From Labia minor (Eukaryota > Arthropoda > Insecta > Dermaptera > Spongiphoridae), in assembly GCA_963082975.1 (NCBI GenBank), contig OY720350.1:953001-1017000 (forward strand): a stretch of DNA of 64,000 nucleotides, written 5' to 3'. The position numbers and the translations under genes were made by a program. The notes below the pieces were generated by a model, which was not told where the DNA came from, did no database searches, and saw only the letters and a list, made by a program, of their open reading frames with translations. Of this stretch, positions 12,480 through 24,046 are shown one piece after another. How positions within the stretch are numbered: position 1 is the stretch's first letter; every line of letters starts with the position of its first letter.

Positions 12480-13330
12480 TAAGTATAGTGTATTCTACGT
12501 TTTTGCACATTCTTTAAAATTGATATTAAGATTTATTTATTCACATATTCCTCATTGTTTACTATTTGCCAATCTTTATCTAAAATTGTTTAGAAGGAGT
12601 GATACGACACATTGTGTGTGCGAGGAATATGGCTTGATTTTTATCTCTGCTTAACATTGAAAAATTGTACCCCCCTCCCCCCATCAAACCATTTACTAAG
12701 ACGTGGGAAATATATTATTTAAGTTATGTACTCTTTTAATTCTTAAAACTTATCTAATTAAATATTTAAACATTTCAATTTTATGAGTTTTTATTTTTGT
12801 GTTACATTTAATTTTCAATAAGGAATATCTACCATACCAGCGGCGTAATACTACCACTCCTGTTAGAGATATTGCCGAAAAGTTGACTTGTTTTTATTTT
12901 TGTAAATTTTAGTATTACTTATTTTAAGAATCAAGCTGTTTTCCTTAAGAATACCTAATAATCCTAAATAACATTAACCGAATTGTGCGTCATATCCATC
13001 AATTTTACTATATAAACATCCAATAAGCATTAATGAGTTAATATACATTATCTTCTATATTAGAAAGTTTTTCTTTATTAATTTAAATTTTCATTTATTT
13101 ACATATTAATAAATAATTTACTTTTTTCAAAATTAGTAAAACAAATAAGATCTATTTAATTAAATATAAATTTTTCGTTACTTAAAACAAAGCTTATTTT
13201 TTTAAATATATAAATATACCTACATTTATCAAAAAACAAATATTTATTTTAAAAATTTAAAATGATTATCCCTTAAAATTAATATAATTTATTATAATGA
13301 AAAGTAAAAAGATTTCTATGACTATAATCT
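12480..13330. other. intronic AT-rich sequence
   Basis: Taken as the first part of intron 1 of the zinc-finger gene. It is mostly AT-rich. A brief G+C-richer patch at about 12825-12895 has no recognised content. Confidence 0.35.
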
Positions 13331-13335
13331 AACCA

Positions 13336-13424
13336 TACCTATAGTGACGGAAAAATGTTATCACCTTGGAGTGAGGGGGGGGGGTTTGGCGAGCAATGAC
13401 AACATTTTTCCTTCGCTATACATG
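13336..13424. repeat. short hairpin element (MITE-like)
   Basis: A TATAGTGACGGAAAAATGTT arm at about 13340-13359 is mirrored by the inverted arm AACATTTTTCCTTCGCTATA at about 13402-13421, with a G-rich centre. The arms start and end with TA, as in Tc1/mariner-type miniature elements. Total length is about 85 bp. It lies in the inferred first intron of the zinc-finger gene. No protein is encoded. Confidence 0.55.
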
Positions 13425-14429
13425 GGAATTGAAAACAAAAAAATTGCCAGAGAATTTTAAAATTATAGATATTTGAATTTATGAAAAATATAAGAAACTT
13501 AGGTATATTTCGAATTTGTAATTACTTCATTATTCATTTATATTTCAATTTTAACAAGTTTTTTGTTACTCCTTTTTAAGATCTTTTGTTCATTTCAATG
13601 CTTATATTCCAGATATTATTGCTTTGAGTTGCTCTGCGTTATTATTATTATTATTATTATTATTATTTTAATGTAAAACATAAACAGGTTGTAAATTGTC
13701 AATTCATACTAACTTGTTAAACATTCTTATTAACAATCAATAACTATAAAATATGACTAATAAATTTATACATATAAATTGTGCATATAAATAAAAAACA
13801 ACTAACAAATTAATAGTAAGATACTTTTAAACGTTCTTAGGATCTGACACTAACATTTTAAAATAATACGAATAACAAAAAGCAAAAAGGAAAAGTATTA
13901 TTATATTTAATTAAGTTTAAAATATTATTTTTGAGGTGGATATGTTTAATGAGAGAAAATGATTGAGGGAGATCTTGGAAGTTAATTCTTTCTATTTAAA
14001 GCCTTTGATTATGGTCGTTATTTACATTGTGTTTTCCTAGAAAAAATACATGTTCTTAATTATTTAACTTCTAAATTCCAATTGTAAACATAAGATTATT
14101 TTGAATAAAAGTTTTTTTTTCATATTTTGTTATTTAAAGTTTGTACTCTTAAATAATTAAATCTTAGAGATTGGAAGAAGGTGGAGGAGGGTGAATAAAG
14201 GACATGCGCATCTGATCACCCCTTCAGTTGATGTTATGCCCTGCCTTTCATTCCCCTCACCCCTCTTAGTCTGACAAATATATAATACACATGCACATGT
14301 ACACATAAAATACTTTAACCACCATAACCAATGGAAATGTCTATAAATAGTTTATCTTATTATTTTTTTTTTTAATTACACATTTTTGTAAATGATTTTT
14401 TAATTCCTATAATTATTTCCAAAAGGAAT

Positions 14430-17400
14430 ATGAATTTAGAAAATATTACATTTGATTTTCAACAAATATGTCGATTTTGTTTATCCCAAGGGGGCGTCAT
14501 GTCAGCAATATTCCAAGAGGCCGATGGCTCCATTTCTCTCAGCACAAAAATTATGTCATGCATTCCATTACAAGTATAAAATAAATAAATAAATAAATAT
14601 ATATATTATTTTTTCGCTTTATTTTTCTTTTCCTTTCAGATGTCTCTTGAAGATGGATTGCCGGGGTTAATTTGCCATCGTTGTGTTTATCAAGTCGAAC
14701 GTACATATGAATTTAAAGAATTATGCGAAACGTCCGATTTAACATTAAGAAAATATTTAAGTTTAAAGGTTTGTTTGTATTTATTAAAATTATACAAAAT
14801 TCATTTGATTAACTTTGGTGGAGGGGGATCACATAACCTCAACATGTGTCAATACAATTAATTACTCTTATACTTAATAAATTTAATAAAAATATAATTT
14901 ATTTTTTAATTATTTTTCAAAATTTGATTTATTCATATTATTTTTGAAAAAATTACATATAAATAAAAATAATATATGAAATAAATGATTATTTATAGTA
15001 ATTTTCATCTCTGACCGGTGGAAGGGGGATGTGCCCCATCCCCTTTGAAATCACTTGTGGAAGTAGTGGAAGTATTTTTTAATAAGATTTGAAATTTAAT
15101 CCTTTTAATTATTCAACAATATCCGGTTGACTAACATTCTTAGCCTAAAAAATTATTAAAATAAAGTTCTAATCCCACTAAATTAAAGAAAAATGAAAAA
15201 GTGAAAAATTTAATAAAATATTTTATGAGCAAATTGCAAAAACAAAAATCGATATAAAAATAATATATTTTTTTTGGACATCGGGATCCAAGATTATTTC
15301 ATTGACTTTAAGTTTTTTTTACACGTTTTTATTTAGTTTCAAACCGTGTCCTGTCGTCAAATCTTGCAACGTTAATTTGACCCACTTCCAAATGTTCGAA
15401 TGAGCTGAAAGTTCGCATACATTTGGAACTCCGATGACAATGCAATATTCATAGGTGACCTAGGACAGTGCTTCTCAAACTTTTTGAAGTCACGGCCCCC
15501 TTAGAACACAAATCAATATGTCACGCCCCCCCCCCCTGTTTTTTTTAGTTTAGATTGCTTAAATTTATAATTTTAAATTTCTATATACAAACTTTTACTA
15601 GTCAATATAAGCATTTACTAATATTAACAATGACCTTATTTAATTATGATAATTTATGTGTCAGTGTCACATTTTTCGAAATTCCATTCCAAAAATCTGG
15701 GTTTCACTCACAAAGTCACGGACTTATTGACCTGTCTCCGTAACTCATTTGAATTAAATAATTTATTCTAAAAGTTATCCTTTTATTTAAATTAATTTAA
15801 ATCATGTTTAATTATTTTCTAAAAATAAGATACGTTATTTTTTAATTTAAATGAATGTCAATTAAAGTAATGGCGATATTGTTTTTGAAAAGATATATAT
15901 GTGTATATATAAACCAATAATATAAATAATAACAATAATCAGTCCCCTATACCGCCGATTTGATATATAGTATTTTGAGGTGAAGAATCGACCTTGAATT
16001 AGATTCTTTCAAAATTTACACTATCTGAAATCATAAAACCGGGCGAAATTTCTGCCAAGACTAAAAATTAGGTAATAAAAAAAATATAAAAAAAACTTTT
16101 TAAAAACACGCTTTTATTTAAATCCACTACAAGGAGGAAAATAATTTCTCCACACACACCACGATATCCTTACAATTAATCATATCTAAAACATGCATGG
16201 AAAAACTTAAATTCTTCTTGAGGAAATCGTGGTGTGTGTGTGGAGAAATTATTTTCCCCCTTTTAGTGCATTTAAATAAAAGCGTGTTTTTAAAAAGTTT
16301 TTTTTTTTATATTTTTTTTATTATAAATAAATGTTTCATATTTTCTAATAGAAAAACGTTAAATTTCAATCTAAAACTTGATTAACTAAAAGTAAACAAT
16401 AATATTTATTTGCATATTGATTATTCTATAATATAGGTTTATAAGTTATTCAATATTAATCACTAAATAATAAAATATACTTATATTATACAAAATGTAA
16501 AATAATCAATTTTAAAAAAAATCAGTATTAATTTTATTATTTTTAATTTACTTTCACTATTATTGCACAATATTAATATTAAAAAAACAAATTATTATTA
16601 ATTAATGTAAATAAATTAATATTATATATTAAACAGGGATTGGATGTTGTGGATTAGGGTTTGTCTCTGTTAGTAGTTAGACAGTAGATATGTCATATTT
16701 TACAATTAAATTTGACAATATTATTAAATTATTATGTAATTTTATTCTTTATAGGAGGTACAAAAGAAGGAGGATAAAATGTTAAAGCGAATTTCAGAAA
16801 ATATGAATGGGAATGTAAATGAAAATCATTTAAAGCAACAAGAAAAACATGAAGGGGAGGGGATGGCAGAGGAAGAAGTGGAGTCTTTAGTAATGGTCGT
16901 TGATCCATCGAGTTTAGATTTTGAATCTGGATGTGATTCTACAGATTTAACAGAAGAGACAGAATCTGATGATCCATGTGCATTATTATTTAATAGCCAA
17001 ACAGATCCAGAGACCATTTATAAATGTAATATTTGCCCAAAGTCTTTTGGCCAAAAGGCCAATTTTATTCGACATCAATTAAGTCATACTGACAGGCCGT
17101 TTGATTGTCCTGAATGTGATAAGACATTTGGGGAAGGCTCCTCCTTGACAACCCATTTACGTATTCATACTGGTGAACGACCATATGCTTGTTCTATTTG
17201 CCCTAAAAATTTCACAAGTAGATCTGATTTACGTAAACATTTAGTGATCCATTCTGGGGAGAGGCCCTACGTATGCACATTATGTAAAAAAAGCTTTACA
17301 AGAAGCACCAATTTGAAAAAACATTTACGAATTCATTCAGGATTAAGGCCTTACACTTGTGGCCATTGCGACAAATCCTTTTCAGCAAATGGCGATTTAC

Positions 17401-20400
17401 GAAGGCATATGCTCACTCATACAGGGCATAAACCCTTTAGTTGTTTCATCTGTGGAATGGCATTTGCCAGAAGAGATAAATTAATGAGACACATACGGAC
17501 ACATGGCGTTCAAGGAAAATGTTTCAAATGTTCCATTTGTGATGATTCCTTTTATATTTTTACTGATTTACAAAAACATCTCGATAAAACACATGTAAGT
17601 ATTCATTAATTTTGATGTAATATTATAATACTAATAAATAATCTATATATATATATATTTATATATATAAAGGTTTTTATCTGAACATTGCTAAGAATTT
17701 AACATTTTTTGTATATCTTTGCGTTTCATGACCTCTAGAATCCAAAAGTAACTTTGGAATTTTTCATGTCTGTCTGTTCGGAAATTCTGACTTTATAGGC
17801 TCAAAATTGGCTAAACCGATTTCGATGAAATGACATCACAATATTCTTGCATATCACTTTTTTAACACATAGGCTATATATGTATTATACCAATATTTAT
17901 TTAATAACTGCGGAAATTAATTTTTTAAAATTTGATATGTACATTTGTCATTCATCAGCGCAAAGAATACAATACAAAGAATGTTTATAATATTTATATT
18001 TTTATTTTTATTTTTCTAATATTTACAATATTTCAATTGATCATATATTGGCGTTTTTTAACTTATTTAACACATTGAAAACATTCACATGCGACCATAT
18101 TATCTATTTTAATTTTGATCTCATAATTGGATTTTCACGTAAGTTTTTAATATGGGTTGTCAATGTAGGAAGGGACGTGAGAGAGATGGGACAGGGTAGG
18201 AGTGAGATGGTTATGGCTCCGGATAAGGACACTTGGAGAAATGTGGTTGTTGCGGCCAAGAACTTTCGAGTACCGTAGAAGCCACAGAGATAGATAGATA
18301 GATAGATATAACATATACAATAATCTATAATAATAAAAGCAAGTGTAATGTGTCTGTCTGTTTGTTTGTCTGACCGAGCTCTCCAGCAAAAACTATCGCA
18401 CACAGGGACCTGGAATTTTTTACACGGAAGCACAAAGGGGCTGGCCACCAGACCTCGAAGCCCGATTTTCGATTTTTTAATTAGAAAAATTTTAAAAAAA
18501 TTATAAAGAATATTAATTAAAAATAGTTTAGTTACCATACTAGATCATAGAGGCGCTGGTGGCGATAATTTGGCGGTAATTTAAATTCTGAGCAATGTGC
18601 AGATAAAAATCTTTTTATATATCTATTGATATTTACAATATCTCAATTGATCTTATTGGCCTTTTAAACTTTGAAAACATTCACATTACGGCTATAATTT
18701 AATACTATTAATTTTTAAGATTATGTGAGTAAATTATTTTAATTAAGAAAATTTGATCTCATAATTGGATTTTCACGTACGATTTTAATATATAATATAT
18801 TTTTTAATATTATTTTTATAGTAGTTTAGTGTTATGCTAATTTTATATTTTATTTTTATTTTGTTTACTTTGATTTTTTTTTAAATAAATTAATAACATT
18901 TAAAGTAGCATAAAAAAATTAATCGAGGCAGGAAAATTGATGGGGTTTGAAATTAATAGTGATAAGACAAAATAATTAGTATCAGAGAGAATAATATTTG
19001 CAAAGAATTTAAATCGAGGTTGCAATCGGGAAAGGGGATCAAAATTATTAAATTATAGGTCATAAAATAGAGAAGGCTGGGGCTGACAGGGCACATGGCT
19101 AGCATGGGAGAGGAAAATATATTGGTGGGAGTTCGATTGGAAAACGTCCGTTTGGAAGACCAATTGTGAACAGGGTGGACAATGTAGGAAGGAACGTGAG
19201 AGAGATAGGATAGGGTAGGAGTTAGATGGTTATAGCTCAGAGAATAGGGACACTCGGGGGGTACAGGGGGCGGAGCCCCCGTCTAGGTGTGAAGAGCGCC
19301 GAAGGCGCTCTGATCAGCTAGTTATATATATAATTAATTTACTGATTAAATTAAAATATATTTTAAATAAGGACACAAAAAGAAATGAATGTTTTATGTA
19401 ATATATTGATTGAAACAAAATGGATGAAAATCTTTGGCATACAGACTTTCTACCAAATACTTCGGGGTAGAGGGGGCGCTCTGCCCACTTGTCGGTAGGT
19501 GCGAAGAGCGCCGAAGTTATTGATAAAAATTTCATAAACCATTCGTTTATATGTATCATTTCCCACACGTGAATCTTTGGAGACACATCGAGATACCCAC
19601 GGACGACGTCCCTATGCATGTCCTGTTAACAATCGATATTTACAGTAGTTGAATATTTATATAATTTTATTTTTTTAAATTAAATATAATAAGAAAAATT
19701 AATATTATTTAAGTTATAAAAATTAAAAAATATTTCTAAAATCCTCTAAAATGTAAAAAAAAATATTTATTAAAGGGGTCATTAAAAACCATTAATAAAA
19801 AGAATTGTATTATGGAATAAAAATAATTGAAAAGTTAAAATTGAGTGAGAAATTGAAATCAGAATGACATGAAACGTGGAGATCTGTCAAAAATCGCATA
19901 CCGATAGTTTGAATCTGGATTACAATACCTTTACTCTAAAAAAACTTAAAAAAAAAAAAAATTATTTTGAAAAGTAAGAGTAATTTTCTTTGTTATTTAA
20001 ATTCTGACAATAAATATATATTTCACAAGAGATGAAATGTCTATTATATCTCTATAAATTGTTTCAAATCATTTTTTTTATATATAAGAAATATAACCAC
20101 ATTTTACTTTATTAATCCTATTTATCTTGGTTATTTAAAGTCTGATAAAATTTCTCATAGAATAAAATTCTCTATAAATTGTTTCATATCATATTTTCTA
20201 TATTTGTTATAGTTTATTGTGTTATATTTTACTTTTTTGATATTCTTTTATTAATTTATTTATGAATGTATTTAAGCGAAAATGTTGCCAGGTCGTTAAG
20301 ACCAGTTAAGACATCAATATAATCTTATATATAAAATTTAGTTATGATCAGTTTTTTTTTTGTTCACAAAAATCATTCATTTTTATTGTATATAGGAAAT

Positions 20401-20781
20401 AAAAAATTTAAGATATTTTTTTATATAAAAAAATTTTATTTATTTTTATTTTTAGAATATACGTGATGAAAATTATAAACCTGAGTCTGATGAAGAGGAT
20501 GATGAGGTAGAGAATTGGCCAAACCAACGAACCTTAAAAAGGGGAAATGTGAAACCACAGGTGAAAGGAGGGGCTGGAAAAGAAGAGGAAGTAAATGGGA
20601 GACCAGTTGTAGTTTGTGTGAATCCATATCAAGTGGAGGGTCAAAGTCAATTGTTTAATGAACCATCGAAACAGGCAACTACAATTAATAATCAGAATAC
20701 AACTACAACTACAACTGCTACTAGTCCGACTATTACTAGTGTTGGCGTTCTTCCTACTAATAGTACTACTACTACTACTAG

Positions 20782-20816
<35 letters not shown>

Positions 20817-21397
20817 GTAGTGGTGATGATGAGGATGAGAATGAAGAAAATGTGAAGAATAGTCATTACTCATGTGATATTTGTCAGATTGTTTCATTTC
20901 CCACACGTGAATCTTTGGAGACACATCGAGATACCCACGGACGACGTCCCTATGCATGTCCTGTTAACAATTGTGTTAAAAGTTTTTTTCGTCGTCGCGA
21001 ATTGCAACGGCATATGTTCACACATACAGGCGAGAAACCACACGAATGCGACATATGCAATAAACGTTTCTCACGGCGTGATAAATTGACACGACATAAA
21101 AAAATACATTTACGAGACAGTTTACTTATAAATTCTATTACGCCGACAACAACAACAACACCTCGAGTAACAACAACAACAACAACAACTCAAGCAACAA
21201 CAAGATTATCTAACGTTTTTCAATGTAAAGAATGTAATACAAGTTACCAAACAAAATTAGAACTTGCCAGACATGCAAAGGCGATGCATCCAAAAAAGAA
21301 AATCCATGGATGCAATCAATGCAACAAGGCATTTACAAAAATCAAAAAATTAGAACAACATATAAACAAATTGCATGGAAATAATAAAACACTCTAG
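14430..21397 (+). CDS. ZAD-domain C2H2 zinc-finger protein, 12 fingers
   Basis: Coding exons: 14430-14573, 14640-14768, 16755-17594 and 20456-21397. All junctions are phase 0 with GT-AG signals, giving 684 residues. Residues 14-63 form a ZAD: CRFC at 14-17 and CHRC at 60-63, split over exons 1 and 2. An acidic Ser/Glu-rich linker follows. Exon 3 encodes seven C2H2 fingers with TGERPY-type linkers. Exon 4 adds five more after an acidic segment and two poly-Thr tracts (about 20761-20815 and 21142-21190); finger 8 has one extra residue between its Cys and His pairs and finger 9 has CX4C. ZAD proteins are arthropod DNA-binding factors that dimerise through the ZAD. The start is the ATG at 14430, just after an acceptor at 14424-14425. 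Retention of intron 3 would give a 371-residue isoform stopping at 17609. Target and orthologue are not identified. Confidence 0.9.
14769..15465. other. intron 2 of the ZAD gene, first part
   Basis: Noncoding sequence after the second coding exon. Two similar G-rich patches (GGTGGAGGGGGAT at about 14817 and GGTGGAAGGGGGAT at about 15018) stand out but are not explained. No exon was seen. Confidence 0.4.
15466..15545 (+). mobile_element. solo hAT-type terminus
   Basis: The stretch begins CAGTGCTTCTCAAACTTTTT, the classic hAT terminal pattern CAGTGxTTCTCAAxC, followed by GTCACGGCCCCCTT and a C-run. No opposite end or transposase was found. It is a truncated end within intron 2 of the zinc-finger gene. 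Confidence 0.6.
15676..15745 (+). mobile_element. mariner 3' end fragment
   Basis: The segment with GTTTCACTCACAAAGTCACG and GACTTATTGACCTG closely matches the 3' terminus of the mariner relic at 3857-4384. Only the end is left. Confidence 0.65.
16074..16324. repeat. 250-bp fold-back element in intron 2
   Basis: Left arm 16074-16169 and right arm 16221-16324 are inverted copies of each other with few mismatches, around a ~50-bp loop. They share ATAATTTCTCCACACACACC and AAACACGCTTTTATTTAAAT. It looks like a MITE or fold-back element. Lying in the transcribed strand of the zinc-finger gene, it would form a ~95-bp RNA hairpin. No protein is encoded. Confidence 0.8.
16325..16754. other. intron 2 of the ZAD gene, last part
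   Basis: AT-rich intron sequence ending in the acceptor TTTATAG before coding exon 3. Nothing else is recognised. Confidence 0.5.
17690..17930 (+). repeat. dispersed repeat with CCGATTTCGATGAAAT motif
   Basis: Belongs to the same family as 1-300, 45100-45180 and 58680-58810. It has a TTTCATGACCT segment, a TGTCTGTCTGTTCGG segment and then ACCGATTTCGATGAAATG. It lies in intron 3 of the zinc-finger gene. The closest copy is the one at 58680-58810, which also has the CTTTCATGACTT segment. Confidence 0.55.
18026..18310 (+). mobile_element. non-LTR 3' end with (GATA)n tail, joined to a duplicated segment
   Basis: Bases 18151-18288 read [16 protein letters not shown] and later [10 protein letters not shown] before a stop. 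This is the same C-terminus as the retrotransposon remnant at 11157-11875, followed by a (GATA)n tail at about 18287-18308, a typical non-LTR 3' end. The preceding 18026-18150 is a diverged copy of 18630-18790, inside the neighbouring Helitron. The arrangement suggests that two related mosaic elements sit side by side. Confidence 0.7.
18324..19321 (+). mobile_element. non-autonomous Helitron, both ends present
   Basis: The 5' end starts with TC after an A (A|TCTATAATAATAAAAGC) and runs into TGTCTGTCTGTTTGTTTGTC, like many arthropod Helitrons. The 3' end has a perfect hairpin, GAGCGCC-GAA-GGCGCTC at 19294-19310, followed seven bases later by CTAG (19318-19321) and then T. That is the Helitron signature of a subterminal hairpin, CTRR end and insertion between A and T. 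A GC-rich box GGGGGCGGAGCCCCC lies just upstream of the hairpin. No Rep/helicase is encoded. The interior carries retrotransposon pieces (about 18905-19255), including EINSDKTK and GRxVREx-like fragments. It lies in intron 3 of the zinc-finger gene. Confidence 0.85.
19454..19516 (+). mobile_element. second, truncated Helitron 3' end
   Basis: The segment GGGGTAGAGGGGGCGCTCTG and then GTAGGTGCGAAGAGCGCCGAAG parallels the last 60 bases of the Helitron ending at 19321. It breaks off in the hairpin loop, losing the second stem arm and the CTAG. Forty bases later lies the copy of the gene's own exon. Confidence 0.6.
19556..19633 (+). pseudogene. exact 78-bp copy of ZAD-gene exon 4 in intron 3
   Basis: These 78 bases are identical to 20894-20971 in coding exon 4, which encode most of finger 8 and the start of finger 9. 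Identity stops sharply at both edges. The copy lies 1.3 kb upstream in the same orientation, next to Helitron debris. It is too short to act alone, and no consistent splice pair was found to make it an exon. Identity over 78 bases implies a recent copying event, or an assembly artefact. Confidence 0.85.
19634..20455. other. intron 3 of the ZAD gene, last part
   Basis: AT-rich intron sequence with no further recognisable repeat. It ends in a polypyrimidine-like tract and the acceptor TTTTTAG directly before coding exon 4. Confidence 0.5.
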
Positions 21398-21754
21398 TCT
21401 ACTCCTTCTCCTCTACCACATCTCTCTTGCCTTCTTCTTCTTCTTTTTAAACAAAATCAAATTTAAAAATGTGCTTTCACATGTCTAATTTATTTCTCTA
21501 TTATATAATCTTAATTATTTTATCAATTTCTAGAACGAATCTATAACAAAATTAAATTAAATTAAATATCTCTTATTATATCCTATTATATATATTTACA
21601 ATCTAAAATTTTTTTAAAATTCAAATATTATTTATAAGATTTGAATATAAAAATATTCATTCAAATTTCAATTGAATTATATTGTTGTACAATCTCTCGC
21701 ATTGAATTCTGATTGACTGGAAAACTTATTACCAGACTATCTATATTTATGAAT
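21398..21754. other. 3' flank of the ZAD gene
   Basis: Pyrimidine-rich then AT-rich sequence after the TAG stop, presumably the 3' UTR. I could not single out a convincing polyadenylation signal. Confidence 0.4.
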
Positions 21755-21860
21755 CTCTGTCGCTCTACGAAACTCGAAAGTTCTTGGCCATAAATGTTCC
21801 TGTCCTCCTATTCTCTCACCTTCCTTCTTACATATTACCAGACTCTTTACTATTGATAAT
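21755..21860 (-). mobile_element. non-LTR 3'-end fragment
   Basis: ATCTCTGTCGCTCTACGAAA and CTCGAAAGTTCTTGG match the 3' end (inverse orientation) of the remnants at 11157 and 18288. Only the terminal part is present, with an internal deletion. Confidence 0.6.
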
Positions 21861-22766
21861 TCCTGTAGTACAAATTAAAATCAGGCAATAATTTCTGTAT
21901 GCTAAATATATATGAAATTATGAGTGCAAAATATGTGAACAAATTGTTTCTATTGAATTGAAATATATGATAATATATGATGATAGAATGATGCGTCTCG
22001 TAAGTCAAGAAATTCTTTTTATTTATTAATATATTAATTTATGAATTATATACATATAATAAGCATATTTATGTATAGAAAATGAAAAACAATCTAGTCT
22101 TGAATTAATTAATTCATTAGAAAAGTAAAAGTAACGCATTGGAATTTCATTTAAAACCCGCAAAAGAAAATGAATTCAACAACTACTATAGTATAGTAGT
22201 ATTTATAAAAATTAACTTCACTTAAAGAACTCATATTATTATAATATTATATATATATATATATATATATTTATTTATTTATTTATTAATATTTATATTA
22301 TAGTTGAATGTATCATAATTAATGCAATAATTTTGTTAAAAATCTATATATTTTTTTTATTTAATTTTATTCATTTACAAATTGTAGCAAAGGATTTATT
22401 TATTAATTATTATTATTATTATTTATCAATGTAAAACTCTTCTCTTTAGTATAACCAAAACATCAATAAAGAGATACGAGTTTTGGTATTTGGATTGGAA
22501 GCTTTCTACTGTAAGAACACGACAGCTCAGAGGCATCGAAAATTTTGGCTAAGAATATTAATTCTGATGTTTTTACCTCATAATTTAAGCTACTTATCAT
22601 ATATAAATATATTATTTGAATTAAATCCACCATTGCGATTCTTAAAAGTAATAAATCAATAAGGTGAGAAAAAAATCCAAACACCAAGAACGAGAAATGT
22701 TAGGTAATTAATTATAGTACTTTTGAATTTAACTCACTTGATTTTATGTTACATTGATACATTTGG

Positions 22767-22805
<39 letters not shown>

Positions 22806-24046
22806 AAATTTAAAAGATCTACAACCCAAACATCAAAATTAAATTTTGGGATTAGGGGAATAGAATTTGGGCTCGAAAAGAATCATTTCAAATGTGACAT
22901 TGTGGCAACTTAATAATAACTGTATTCGTCACAATTTTGTATGCAAACATCCAAATGTTTTAAGTTTATATTCATAACACAACTCCTCTTGGTTTTTGGA
23001 TTATTTCCATTTTAGCAATTAATAAGTAAGATATAATTATTAATTATATAATAATAATGTAAATATTATTTTGTCGTGTGAATACCTATTGATTTATAAT
23101 GCAATATTAATATTTTGTTTATTTGAAATTTATGACATTTTTCAAGTTTATTTTAGCAAGTCTTGACAATTTTTTTTTAAATAGTATTAATTTTTACTAA
23201 ATTATTGAACTTGATAAGATTTCACCTTCTCGGCTCCAAGTTTATTCATATAAAAGTAAAATTATTTAAATATTTGATATTTATTATACATTGTAATTTT
23301 CAAGTAAATTTTATTAGATATTGCTCCATATTTAAAAATTTTACAATCATTTTCAATTCATGATTTAGAGAATCATTGAATTATCAAATAAGTATCTCTC
23401 TTGACTTACGATTATATTATAGAAAATACTGTAAAATAAAACTTAACCAATTCTATTTTCCAATGTGCTTACACATCTAATAAATATCAATACCTTTCTA
23501 GTCATATTTCAAAAATAAAAAAAAGCATTCTCTAAAGAAAAAAACAATCATTTCTATTTATTATCAATTTATTTCTTATTTTTAAATTTTAAAAAGTGAT
23601 AAATATAATTCTAGTCTTATTGTGTATAGTCATTGCTATGGCCGTGCAACAACCCCCCTCCCACATCCATATGAATACAATATAATTATAAAATGGATAT
23701 AAAGAGATGAAAGAAACAAAACTTGGTTGTTTCATTAATTCAACATTGCTTTAAATTTTAATTTCATTCGCCTTTTTGCCTTTTTCATTTTTTGTTTTTT
23801 CGAATGTTGTATCCTGAACGATCAAGAATAATTGCCCTCCCATTTTTAGTTATTGGGTATTACCTTGGCCATAATCTATTATTTCGTTTTTGCTTATAGG
23901 TACATTAAAAAAAAATATGTTTGATTTGGAATATTATATATTATATACAAATTATAATAATTTATACTAACAAAATGTGTCTTATTTATATTCAATCCTG
24001 ATTATACAAGTATAAATTACTATTCCTGATTTTAGTTTTAATTTTT
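21861..24046. other. gene-free AT-rich spacer before the satellite
   Basis: No coding exon was recognised. Microsatellites (TA)n lie at about 22245-22270 and 22770-22800. There is a small island at about 22850-23000 without known content. This is the left shoulder of the satellite array. Confidence 0.4.
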